From Lindgomyces ingoldianus (Eukaryota; Ascomycota; Dothideomycetes; Pleosporales; Lindgomycetaceae), in the NCBI RefSeq assembly GCF_010093535.1, contig NW_022985176.1, positions 814,665-878,664 of the forward strand: a stretch of DNA of 64,000 nt. The letters run 5' to 3'. Each line of letters begins with the position of its first letter. Positions within the stretch are counted from its first letter, which is position 1. The notes under the pieces were generated by a model. That model saw nothing but the letters and a program-made list of their open reading frames with translations, was not told where the DNA came from and did not search any database. The translations under genes were made by a program, and so were the position numbers. Positions 35,230 to 49,293 of the stretch are shown here, in pieces.

Positions 35230-38200
35230 ATGGCTCCCTCCGTCGTATCCTACTCCAAGTGCCCTTTGCGCACGATCAAGGAGATCCAGTTCGGCCTCCT
35301 CTCGCCGGAGGAGATCAAGGCGATGAGTGTAGTCCACATTCTCTATCCCGAGACTATGGTATGTACCACTGTTCCGTCACCACCTTGAACGCGCTGATCG
35401 TCCTGCAGGATGAACAAAAGCAGCAACCGCGACTTCAGGGTCTCAACGATCCCAAGCTCGGCACCATCGACCGCATGTATACTTGCGCGACCTGCAAAGA
35501 GGACATTCAGGTCTGCCCAGGGCATTTCGGCCATATAGAGCTCGCCGTGCCTGTCTTTCACGTTGGTAAGCATCCGTCATTTGGAATTCCTTCAGCGTGC
35601 TCCTCTGACACGTGCCAGGCTTTATCGTTAAAATCAAGAAGATTTTGGAGACCGTCTGCCACAACTGCGGGCTGATTCTGGCTGATTACGTAGGTCTCCC
35701 TCAAGAGGAAGACATGCGTATCGGTTTCTGTTGATAGTGCTAACCTCCCGCATAGAACCACCCCGACTGGAAGTCAGCCCTTCGGCTGAAGGATCCGAAG
35801 CGGCGGTTCGATGCGATATGGCGACTGTCCAAGACCAAGCGAGAGTGTGTTACGGATATGCCTGAAGAGGACAACAAGAAGGGTCCCAAGATTTCACACG
35901 GTGGCTGTGGCAATAGGCAGCCGGATGCAATCAGGAAAGAGGGCCTGAAGCTCACGGCGACATTCAAGCCTAAGAAAGACGACGACGAAGGAAAGGGCGA
36001 GGAGAAAAAGACCATCTCTCCCCAGGATGCACTCAACATCTTCCGGAATATATCCGACAACACGCTTCATCTGCTCGGTCTGAACGCCGACTACGCCCGG
36101 CCTGAGTGGATGATCATCTCGGTTCTCCCTGTACCACCTCCCCCAGTTCGCCCGAGTATCTCTGTCGACGGAACTGGCCAAGGCATGCGCGGCGAGGACG
36201 ATTTGACCTACAAGCTGGGTGACATTATTCGAGCCAATGCTCGCGTGCAAGAGTGCATTCAGACCGGTTCACCCCAGCATATCCTGAATGAGTTTGAGAG
36301 CCTTCTGCAATACCACATTGCCACCTATATGGATAATGACGCAAACGGAGTGCCCCAGGCAATGCAGAAATCCGGCCGACCGCTGAAGACAATTCGCGGC
36401 CGTCTAAAAGGGAAGGAGGGCCGGCTGCGAGGCAACTTGATGGGTAAGCGTGTAGACTTCTCTGCTCGTACCGTTATTACCGGCGACCCAAATCTTTCCC
36501 TGGACCAGGTCGGTGTCCCACCCAAGATCGCTCGAACCCTCACCTACCCTGAGGTTGTAACCAAGTTCAACATCAGCAAGCTCACTAATCTGGTACGCAA
36601 TGGCCCAAATCAACATCCTGGTGCCAACTATGTCATTAAGACGGATGGTACGAGGCTCGACCTGAGGCATAACAAGAACTTGGACCAGCTCCGACTGCAA
36701 TACGGCTGGAAGGTTGAGCGACACATCGACGACGATGATGTCATCATCTTCAACCGACAGCCATCCTTGCACAAAGAATCTATGATGGGTCATCGCGTCA
36801 AGGTCATGCCCTACTCCACTTTCCGCCTCAACTTGTCCGTCACATCTCCCTACAATGCCGATTTCGATGGGGATGAGATGAATCTCCACGTCCCTCAGAG
36901 CGATGAAACACGTGCGGAGATTATGAACTTGTGCATGGTTCCTCTCAACATCGTTTCCCCGCAACGAAATTCCCCTCTTATGGGAATTGTACAGGATACG
37001 CTCTGTGGCATCTTCAAGATCTGCCGCCGAGATAACTTCCTCACCAAGCAACAAGTCCAAAACATCATGATGTGGGTACCTGAGTGGGATGGTGTTATAC
37101 CCCAGCCTGCCATTCTCAGGCCAGTTCCGCGGTGGACCGGCAAGCAAATCATTAGCATGGCGTTGCCCTCGGGTGTCAACATAATGAGGGCTCCTGATGA
37201 TAGCGCTACCCCACATAACGACATTTCTGACGATGGCCTGTTGATCCATGGGGGAGAGGTCTTATGGGGTCCATTGAACAAGAAAGCTGTTGGTGCCAGT
37301 GCAGGCGGTGTTGTGCACATCATCTTCAACGAATATGGCTGGAAGGCCGCCGTTGGTTTCTTTGATGCCGCACAGCGCATTGTCAACTACTGGCTCTTGC
37401 ACAACGGTTTCAGTATTGGTATCGGTGACACGATTCCAGACGCAAAAACGTCGGGTTTGATCAACGAGAAGATTACCGAAGCAAAGCGGAACGTCGAGGA
37501 CATTGTTAAGCAAGCGACTGCGAACGAACTTGAACCTGCGCCTGGCCTCAGTGTGCGCGCAACCTTCGAAAACAAAGTCCAGAAAGCGTTGAACGAAGGT
37601 CGTGAGGGTGGCGGTACTGCTGCTGCCAAAAATCTGAAAGATTTTAACAACCTAGGCCAGATGGTTTCGTCCGGTTCAAAAGGCTCTAATGTCAATATTT
37701 CGCAAATGAGTTCCCTCGTTGGACAGCAAGCTGTAGAGGGTCAGCGCATTCCGTTTGGATTCAAATATCGAACATTGCCCCATTTCACCAAGGACGATTA
37801 TTCTCCTGAGTCACGAGGATTCATCGAGAATTCATACCTGCGTGGTCTCACTCCCACCGAGTTCTTCTTCCACGCTATGGCTGGTCGTGAAGGTCTGATT
37901 GACACAGCAGTCAAGACGGCCGAGACGGGCTACATTCAGCGTCGATTGGTGAAAGCTCTCGAAGACGTCATGGTGAAGTACGATGGCACGGTCCGAAACT
38001 CTCTTGGAGACATTGTCGAGTTCATTTATGGCGAAGACGGCCTTGATGGTGCGTTCATTGAGAAGCAGAGGATCGACATCGTCACTTGCTCCCACACAAA
38101 GTTCGAGCAAAGATTTCGAGTAGATGTTATGGGTGACGAGTTCCCCATTCCAGCAAAAGAACTTGATCTTGCTGGCGAAATCCAGGGAGACATCGATGTC

Positions 38201-40718
38201 CAGCGGCATCTGGACGCCGAGTGGGAACAACTGCTCAAGGATCGTGCGTTCCTCCGAGAACGTGCTGAGGATGACACCGAACAATGGCAACTGCCTCTTA
38301 ATATTATGCGTATGATTCAGACTGCGAAGACCAAGTTCCGAATCAAAGAGACCGGCAGGAGCGACCTCCACCCCGTCGATGTCATCACCAAAGTCCGCGC
38401 GCTTCTAGATAAGCTTGTCATTATCCGTGGTGATGACCACTTGTCTCGAGAGGCTCAAGAGAGTGCGACCCAATTGTTTAAATGTCATCTACGATCACGA
38501 CTCGCGTTCAAACGCCTTGTCACTTCTGACCACCTTAATAAGTTGGCTTTCGAGAATGTCTTGGGAGATCTAGAGAACCGATTCCTCAGGGCTGCGGTTG
38601 CTCCTGGTGAGATGGTCGGTGTCCTTGCCGCTCAGTCGATCGGGGAGCCAGCTACTCAGATGACTCTCAACACTTTCCATTTTGCTGGTGTGTCGTCGAA
38701 GAACGTTACACTGGGTGTTCCGCGTCTAAAGGAGATTTTAAATGTTGCTGCCAATATTAAGACTCCCTCTATGGTTGTCTTCCAAACCGAAGCAGATGCT
38801 ACCCAGCAAGAGGCTAAATTTTTGCGAAGCCGCATCGAGCATACAACCCTTCGCTCCCTAGCTGAAACTGTCGAACTCTATTACGATCCTGATATTCACT
38901 CTACAGTCGTAGAGGCTGATGAGGATATGGTCGAGTCATACTTCATCCTTCCAGACGAGGAAATTGATACCGAACAGCAATCGAAGTGGCTTCTTCGCAT
39001 TACTCTTGATCGCAAGAAGCTTCTTGACAAGAGTATTTCAATTACTGAAGTTGCTCGTAGGATCAAAGAAGAATTTGCTCCTCACGTTGCGGTAATCTTC
39101 AGTGACGAGAACGCTGATTCTCAAGTCTTGCGTGTTCGGTTCATCTACGATGTCAACTTGGCAAAGGAAGACGAGGACGAAGAGGACAGGGACGAACGGT
39201 GGATGCGCAAGCTCGAAAAGCACCTACTTGATGATGTCAATCTCCGCGGCGTGCGTGGTATTGACCGAGCTTTCATTCGAGCGGAGATAAAGATGCACTA
39301 CAACGAAGATGGTTCTATGATCAAATCGAAGAACGATACACGATGCCAGGATTGGATTCTTGATACTAATGGCACCGCCCTCGCTGAGGTACTTGCTATC
39401 GAAGGCGTGAACCCAAGGAAAACCTATTCGAATTCGTTTATCGAAATCCTTGGAGTGCTCGGAATTGAGGCAGCCCGAGGCGGATTGCTGAAAGAATTGG
39501 CGATGGTCTTGTCCTTTGATGGCTCCTATGTCAACCACCGTCACATGGCACTTCTGGTGGACATCATGTGTCAGCGCGGTATGCTTATGGCCATTACTCG
39601 CCACGGCATTAATCGAAACGATACGGGCGCGTTAATGCGCTGTTCATTCGAAGAGACAGTGGAAATTCTTCTAGAGGCTGCAGGCAACGGTGAACTTGAT
39701 GACTGCAGGGGTGTGTCGGAAAACATCATGCTTGGCCAGCTCGCTCCCATGGGTACTGGGGAGTTCGATCTTGTCATGGACAATGCCATGTTGCTCACCA
39801 TGGTCGAAGATAATACACAAATGCGCTCTGGAGCTGCCGCTGGCAATTACCTTGATAATGGCGCAGCTACCCCGTACGACCTTGGCTCTCCTTCTTATGA
39901 GGGAGGACTGGGCGGACCAACGTATGACGCAACATTCTCCCCTCTGGCCGCTGCTGGTGGAGATGATAGTGGAGGTTTGACGTCTTATGGTGGCAGCTCC
40001 TTTGATGGCGGATTTAGTCCATATGCTGGTGGTCGAAGCCCAGCGTATGGATCCATGAGTCCCGGCTTCGGCGGAACAAGCCCAACCTCTCCAGGCTACT
40101 CGCCGACATCCCCTGGTTATTCGCCAACCTCGCCAGGGATCAGCAGTCCGCGCTTCGGAGCGACATCGCCAGGCTACTCCGCCACCAGCCCACAGTATTC
40201 GCCCACGTCGCCGAACTACTCTCCTACCTCGCCAGCCTATGGCTCGCCTACCTCTCCGTCATACTCGCCTACCTCGCCAAGTTATTCGCCTACATCCCCA
40301 TCCTACTCTCCCACATCTCCAAGCTACAGCCCGACCTCTCCGGCGCAGATGGGTCGTGGCGCCACTTCACCTCACTATAGTCCAACATCTCCTGCCTACA
40401 GCCCGACTTCACCTATGTACAGTCCAAGCAGCCCACAGTTTGGTGCAGGGAGTGATAGACGCTCACCTACCTCGCCAACTTCTCCGAGCTATAGCCCGAC
40501 TAGTCCCGTCTATAGTCCGACAAGCCCAGCGGCGAACCAGTACTCCCCAACTTCACCCAAGTTCTCCCCCACATCACCAGGTCCCGCGCCATACTCAGCA
40601 ACGTCACCGAAGTGGTCGCCGACCTCGCCGACCTACTCTCCTACGTAAGCTACTCTTGCCGTACACTCAAATCGCTCGAACACCTTCTAACACTATGTGC
40701 AGATCACCCCGACAGTGA
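35230..40718 (+). CDS. rpb1: RNA polymerase II largest subunit Rpb1
   Basis: Exons are 35230-35358, 35409-35565, 35619-35689, 35756-40644 and 40703-40718, giving 1753 aa. The zinc-binding clamp ([20 protein letters not shown], then CHNCG) is split across exons 2 and 3. The catalytic metal motif [10 protein letters not shown] is at about 36857-36885. The bridge-helix/funnel region [17 protein letters not shown] appears as [19 protein letters not shown]. The trigger-loop region [19 protein letters not shown] is intact. The C-terminal domain (about 40060-40644) has roughly two dozen heptads: a central block of consensus YSPTSPS copies flanked by degenerate ones. A final 58-nt intron (GTAAGC...TGCAG, branch CTAAC) adds the end TSPRQ; without it the frame stops at 40648 after YSPT. 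Confidence 0.96.
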
Positions 40719-41886
40719 TGATCCACTCAGCATGCATGGTGCACATTGAGAAGGGTCATACTGTAAGACCTCATCTCTAACCGTACTATATCCGTTTTCA
40801 TTCTCAATGGCTAATTTGGTGACAAGATCACCTCATGAAGACCCCCTGTTATGCGCACGATGATCACCGACGTACCTTTAACTAGGCCCACGCCGACGAG
40901 CCTTGAGTGCTTCCTACCCCTTTTTAAATTTCTTGTCCTGACCTTATTTGTACAACACCTCATCTCTGGATTTCCAATGCTTTCCTTACCATCGCCTACC
41001 ACCAATCATGCCGGTGTTCGAGAAGAAGACCGACCGACCTACATGTATAGTTTGGTCTTCATCTTCACCACCCAACAAAAAGACGGCATTTCGATTTGCA
41101 TCATACCATTTTCCTGGGGTTATGGCGTTTAAGACTGGGTGGATCAATCCACTTTTGTGGCTTCTCTCTCATGCCTCCTTCCTTCGTTTTCGATGCCTTT
41201 GGTTATTCTGTGCAGCGAGAAAAGACGAAAAATTGCACCAATGCGACGGACATAATGTGGTGGATCCATTGGCCGGCTTTCCTTCCGATACACTCTAAAA
41301 ATTCCTTCTGGCAAGGCGTTCTGGATGGGGGCGTGGTTGGCTGCATATGGATGGGTATCAAGACTTCACTTGCTTTGCCTTGCCCTCTTTCGAAATGTTT
41401 GGAGTTGGCACCAGCGGTTTTTTTTTTTTTTTTTGGCTCTTTGATTTGCTGAGGTTTGCGGGTTTTATGCTGTTGATGGCCCATGAAATTGATCTTTGGG
41501 GCTTTTTTTCTTTGATGGTGGATGGTGATGTCAGAAAGGTAAAATTGAGGGGGTTTGGAGTTGATACCAGGTGGGGCGTGTGGAAGAAGGGGATAGGGTA
41601 AGGGAAGTGGACTATGCTGAGGCGCATGCATTCTTGCGAATGATTTTGAGGGTGGCTGAGCATGCAGTGGGGTGCGATACTGCGAGCGAGTGAGAGAGAT
41701 ATGAATAAGATAGTTATGAAATGACAAGGTAGTTTGTCGAATGTGTTTTGTGTTTCTTGAACGCATGTGAGATAGTTCTTTCCCGAATTTGATGTCACTT
41801 TGATGCAGGTACCAGAACATACCGTGAGCGAAGTGCAATCAAGGTCCCTGTTATATGAAGGCCAAAGCACACTAACATGCTACAGC
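40719..41886. other. Convergent 3' intergenic region rpb1 / rad1
   Basis: 1.17 kb with a run of 17 T residues at 41418-41434. No gene recognised; presumably 3' UTRs and terminators. Confidence 0.5.
41418..41434. repeat. Homopolymer T17
   Basis: Uninterrupted run of 17 thymines in the rpb1/rad1 convergent region. Confidence 0.85.
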
Positions 41887-43091
41887 TTACATCTCCTCGC
41901 CTTCACCCTCATCCTCCGTCCCACCCCCACTTCCACTTCCCTCCTCCCCATCCCCCAAGATGGTCTCCATACGCTCACCGTCTTCTCCCGTCTCACTCTC
42001 ATCCTCCACTAACGGCACAAATCTGAAATCCACGAAACTAACCTTTCCACTCTCCACCTCAATCATAAACTGCAAACTCAATACACCCTGCGTATCAGCC
42101 CGTATACTAACCTTTGTGGCGACACTCATAGCGCGCGCGGCTTTCTGGATGAGAGCGAATTTGTAGGAGGAGCGGAGTGGAGTGTCCGGGGTGCTGAGTT
42201 GGAAGGTTTCGAGGAGGTTGGTTGGAGCCGGCGGGTCTGTGGGCTCAGTGCCTGAAGGGGCTGTGGGGGCTGCAGCGCGGGATGAATGTACGGGGTTGTG
42301 GTTGTGGTTGTTGTTGAATTCGACGCGCGCGGAGCCGAGAGGGCCAGAGGCAGAGAGCGCAAAGTACGGTTTCCCGCGGGCCACGCGGGCGACGAGGGTA
42401 AGGCGCTCTGGATTGGTGGACCCGAGCTCGGATATTGCATCGAAGAGCCAGGTTCCGCGCATGATGGTCTTGAAGGCGAGGGATTGGCGGTCGAAGGGGA
42501 TTTCGTCGGCGAAGGCGGGCTCGTAGGTGGTGAGGTTGCAGGTTGTTCGGATCGTGGCTTCAGTGAGGACGACTGCGAGAGGAGCACCGAAACTAGAGTA
42601 GCTGATTCGGCACATGTTGTTCATGCCGAGTACGTTGTTGGAGAAAGCTGTGCTGGTAAGGTTGTCACGTGCCCATGGGGGTTTCGAGTTATTAGGGTCG
42701 GTGAGGCCGAAGATTTGGAGCGTTTCGAGGAGTGAGGGGAGCGAGATCTGGAACGTTGGGTTGGTGGTGATTTCTGAGTCTTCTTCGTCGGAGTCGGCGT
42801 GCTGAGAGCGTTGCGGTGGAGGGGAACGGTAAGTGTAGGAGGTGAACAGGGATTTGTCGAGGAAGGCGGAGCCTGTGGGCTCAGTAAGTTGAGGAAGCGA
42901 GAGGGGATGAGAGGGGTTGGAGGACGGGTACCTTCCATGACGCTAGCTTCATCAACAGAGAATTTGAGGCCTTCGTCGCTGATCTGGACATGGGCTTTCT
43001 CGGAGAAATTGACGCAGCGGAGGAGGAGGTAGAGCTGGCGAGCGGAACTAGAGACTACGGTGAGGATTGGAAGCTCATCGTCGTCCTCCAT
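41887..43091 (-). CDS. rad1: Checkpoint clamp (9-1-1) subunit Rad1
   Basis: Minus-strand exons are 43091-42932 and 42872-41887, giving 381 aa. The PCNA-like N-terminus (ARQLYLLLRCVNFSEKAHV, ISDEGLKFSVDEASVMEG) joins in phase to SAFLDKSLFTSYTY. The second half has the family pattern (CRISYSSFGAPLAVVL, EPAFADEIPFDRQSLAFKT, RGTWLFDAISELG, KVSIRADTQGVLSLQFMIE, VSFVDFRFVPL). An Asn/His- and Pro-rich insertion lies at about residues 230-265, and the C-terminus is acidic and Gly-rich. Rad1 forms the Rad9-Rad1-Hus1 ring that is loaded at damaged DNA and activates the ATR-type checkpoint kinase. It is 182 bp downstream of ost5 on the same strand. S. cerevisiae calls this subunit Rad17. Confidence 0.92.
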
Positions 43092-43273
43092 TGTGGCGGC
43101 TGGTGGGTGAGTATGTGACAGCGTCTTCGACAGAGCAATTGGTGATGTAGGAGAGGATGAGGAAGTGGAGGAAGTGTGGCTAGTGTGGCTAGTGTGGTAT
43201 CTCTTGAACTTTTATTTCATTCCCAGTAGACTACAGAAGACCCGAACGCCAGCTGGACGGTGTGGATAGGAAA

Positions 43274-43669
43274 CTAGACGTAGACTCCGACCGCGCAAAT
43301 CATGTATACAGCCCCGAATCTGGTGCCCGTCAGTGCGCTGAAGAGGGTCGATTTCACAGTTGCGTACCCGAATGCTAACGAAGCTGGGATGCCGAGAACG
43401 GAGAGGTTAGCGAAGGATCGGTCTGTAGAATTGTTAATTGATGATCCGTATGGGATAAACGGGAGAGGTTGCGCGCACTTAGACCAAAGATGCCGGCGAG
43501 AAAGAGTGCTTGGGCCCCGTTAGCACAGCTCCGCAGAAGCTATAGCTGGGCTCGACCTACAGAGCAACAGCAGCACGAAGCCGACAGTGAATTGCGAGCC
43601 TTTTCCGATAGAAGGCCTGTACGGCGAGGCAGCAGCAGCCTCCCAGACGTCAAGGAGTGGCGACGACAT
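43274..43669 (-). CDS. ost5: Oligosaccharyltransferase subunit Ost5 (TMEM258 family)
   Basis: Four minus-strand exons, 43669-43561, 43508-43479, 43422-43368 and 43319-43274, give 79 aa. Because each exon is tiny, no single long ORF exposes it. It reads MSSPLLDVWEAAAASPYRP, then GSQFTVGFVLLLLSLFLAG, GLNRSFANLSVLGIPAS, and GFGAVYMICAVGVYV at the C-terminus. This is the Ost5/TMEM258 pattern: a short lumenal N-terminus, TM1, a loop and TM2 ending in V-G-x-Y-V. Introns are 52, 56 and 48 nt and all phases close; the last intron removes an in-frame insertion that would separate LAFG from FGAVY. Ost5 is a small ER-membrane subunit of the complex that adds N-glycans to proteins. It is divergent from gcn5. 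Confidence 0.87.
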
Positions 43670-44024
43670 GAATAACTCGTGGGCGGTGGAAGGTGGTGGG
43701 TGACGGCGCTGGGGGGGGGGGGAAGTGCTCGCAGATGCTTTGGTGTCCTCATGCAGACCTGCAGTGCGGCTGATACTTGGCGGGTCACCCAGCCTGCAGG
43801 CTGTAATTGGCTGGCTGTGTCGCGCGCCCCTCCATGCGCAACTTCACCACCTCACCTCCTCAAGGGCTCGTGGCGGAAGGCAGAGTGAAAGCGCTCTGCG
43901 GGCTCCTGCTCTCCCACCGCTACTATACTATGGCCCTCTCCGCAAAGGAAGACGGTAAGCTCCTTCCGCTGCATTTCATGTCTTCGCTGTGCAACCCATT
44001 GAAAATGGGCTCCGACACCACGAC
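43670..44024. promoter_or_regulatory. Divergent promoter region ost5 / gcn5
   Basis: A 355-bp region with a 12-G homopolymer at 43711-43722 and an upstream ORF for gcn5. Confidence 0.55.
43711..43722. repeat. Homopolymer G12
   Basis: Twelve consecutive guanines in the ost5/gcn5 promoter interval. Confidence 0.8.

Positions 44025-44040
<16 letters not shown>
43930..44040 (+). promoter_or_regulatory. Upstream ORF overlapping the gcn5 start
   Basis: A 36-codon ORF ([13 protein letters not shown]...) whose TGA overlaps the second candidate gcn5 Met as ATGA at 44037-44040. A GTAAGC donor at 43955 inside it raises the alternative that it is the true first coding exon; splicing to 44077 would join ...KED to DSSDAAPV in phase. 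The sequence alone cannot decide between the two. Confidence 0.45.
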
Positions 44041-46794
<2,754 letters not shown>

Positions 46795-48403
46795 TCACCA
46801 TTCGAATTCACCAGTTGCTTTGTGAAACAGGAACTCCTTCTTGTTCGTCGTCAAGACGCCGTCCTTGAGAACGCACTTCCACTTGTTCTTGACACGTTGG
46901 ACCTTGTCGTAGGTGCAGAGCATGTAGTCTACATTATCGTCATCATTGTCTCCGTCGCCCTCAAGATCATCGTCTGGATCGTCAAGGTCCGAGTTGATGG
47001 CGTCTTCTGGATTCTCTTCCTTGACATCTTCGCCGTCAAGCTCCCCGTCGAAGGGGGCGACACGAGGCACCACTGAGGTGCAGGAGGAAGATGCCTCAGC
47101 TTGTTGAGCCTGCAAGACTCGCATCGCTGCCTTTCGTTTCCTGCCCTTGGGCATCTCGTCAAGGGGCATCATTAGCCCACTGTCCTGGCGAGCCGCCATA
47201 GCATCAACGTGGGCACGCATCAAGCGGTCGGCAGCGGTGCGGCCATTCGGCCCATCATCGCCCTCAGCAGCCTTAGCAGCTACTAGAGCATTCCAATCTT
47301 CCATGACACCGTCGGAGCCGTCAGTTTGAGACGTGTAGACATGGCCTGGGTGCGGACGTTGCTGCATCTGCTGGGCGCGCTGTTGCTGCAGTTGAGGTGG
47401 AATCATACGTTGCTGGGAGTGCATCGGGACTTGGCCACTATGTTGCTGATGTTGCTGCATGTTATGCCCGCCTTGACCGAGACGCTGAGCGATGAGGGCA
47501 TTGGCTCGCTGATGTGCAATGTTGTCGTTGAGACCAGACGTGTAGCCATTCACGGGAACCTGCGGATAGGCTGAAATAGGCGGCTCATAGACTCTCTCAG
47601 CCTTGACCCCAACATTGGTGAAGTTGGCAGTCTCCTGCTGAGGGGCCGAGACGACTGGGGAGACCTCGATTTCCTGTTTCACATTAGATGGAACAGTTGG
47701 TGGCTGACGTGGCGGCTCTTGCTGCGGGTCCCATGGAAAGGCTGCGATCTTGAGGTTCGACAAGTGAGTTTGCCAGCTCTTTGTGGTGCGTCAGCTTAGA
47801 CTTCTCGTGAAAGTATAAATATCTGTGTGAGTGGGAGGTATCGAAGAGGAAATGTAAGGTGGCATCACATGATGACGCTAGGCCCATGAAAGCAAGGATG
47901 GGCGAGACTTGGCGGGGCGGTTGGGCTGAGGCAGGGGCTATAAAAAGTGACCCAAATACTGAGGGCGCCCCCGATCTTTGCGAGACCGACCGGCAACTTC
48001 AGCCCCGCTTTCGCCCAGCCTCACCTCCAACCAGTGCCAGGCAGCATACCGCTCTCGACGACGACAAAGCGCAAGTAGAAACAAAGAACGAGTTTTTTTC
48101 TTCAACGGAAAATAACAACATACGCAATGCGACATAGGACGGGAAAATGAGAAGGCCGTTGCATCAATGAAAAGCGACGGAAGTAGAACGGAAATGTTGC
48201 CACATACCTCCTTCATCTCGTCCAACGTCGACTGATCAACGCCAAACTCCTCGAAGTCATTTTGCGAGGCTTGAATCACCTTATCGATGATCTGCTGGTA
48301 CACAGAGCCCTGAGGTTGTTGTTAGCCATATCTGCCTCCACCTCACCACTGCTCTCGGGGAGAGGGAGAGAAGAGGACTACTAACCACAATCGTATTCGA
48401 CAT
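46795..48403 (-). CDS. toa1: TFIIA large subunit (alpha/beta), Toa1
   Basis: Minus-strand exons are 48403-48386, 48309-48208 and 47778-46795, giving 367 aa. Exon 1 is only 18 nt (MSNTIV). The joins give MSNTIV|GSVYQQIIDKVI, QNDFEEFGVDQSTLDEMKE and SWQTHLSNLKIAAFPWDP, the N-terminal helical domain of TFIIA alpha. The middle is Gln/Pro-rich and dispensable in type. An acidic stretch (DLDDPDDDLEGDGDNDDDNVDY) precedes the beta-barrel end KNKWKCVLKDGVLTTNKKE...GEFEW, which contacts TBP and DNA. TFIIA stabilises TBP on promoters. Intron 2 is unusually long for this window (429 nt) and uses the acceptor AAAG at 47779. Confidence 0.92.
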
Positions 48404-49293
48404 GGTGACCACCAAACAGCGGAGAGGGTCGGGGCTAAGATACTGGCTGCTGCAGGGTGAGCTTTTAGGGGCGCGGAGCAGTGTATAGTTGCCAGTCGAC
48501 GGAGGAAGTTTCACGAAGTTGAGAGGGCCAAGCAGGCGACGTCAGCGCTTGAGGCCGTGGTTGCTGTGTCTGCGATTACTTCTGGGGCCTTTGGCACTCG
48601 TGGTTCGGGACCGTATGAGCAAAAGAAGCAGCAGCGGGTTTCTGTGCGACGTTTTAGAGGGCCCTCACGGTGGTGGTCGTGGGCTTGCAGGTTGGTGTAT
48701 GGGGTTGCGAGACGGGCAACCCGCAGAAGCTGAAGGCATGGACTCGCTTAATCGGTGCCAAGACGTACTAGCTCGGTTTAGCTGACAAACACAGCTTGCA
48801 TTTACTTGCGCGACGAATTAATTTGTGCGTTGCTCAGTGCCAGTGAATGATGTCTTGTTGAAATGAGTGACCATGAGTGTCGCATGTCTGAGGACACTAC
48901 TGCGGCCACCTAACAAACCACACCCTGGCCGGCCAAGGTGCTGCACAGACCCAACTAACCCATCCATGCGGCTCTCCGTCGTTCTACCACCGAGCTCACG
49001 ATAGAATGCATTGATAAACAAACATAATCAGTAGTTTGTTCTCTATGAAGTCGAACCGAACCATTAGGTTCCGGAAACACCTAGCACTTCAGGCTAATCT
49101 AGCGAAGCCTACGATTCAAATACCTCTGTCCCTGAAAAATTGGCCTGAGTCCATGCCTCCGTGATTCCAGAAGCATTAACTCCTCCAATTCACATTTTAC
49201 CCAGCCGTGTGGAGTGAAATCATGCCCCAACCCAACACCAAGCACCAAATCATTTTAGCATTTAACCCATCCGAAGGAAATTCATGACCCAGA
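48404..49293. other. Intergenic region toa1 / bZIP gene
   Basis: Contains the toa1 promoter and the bZIP 3' end (both minus strand). No gene recognised. Confidence 0.5.

Noticed and set aside
47859..48137. 92-codon plus-strand ORF inside the toa1 intron
   Set aside because: No motif or start context support; treated as chance.
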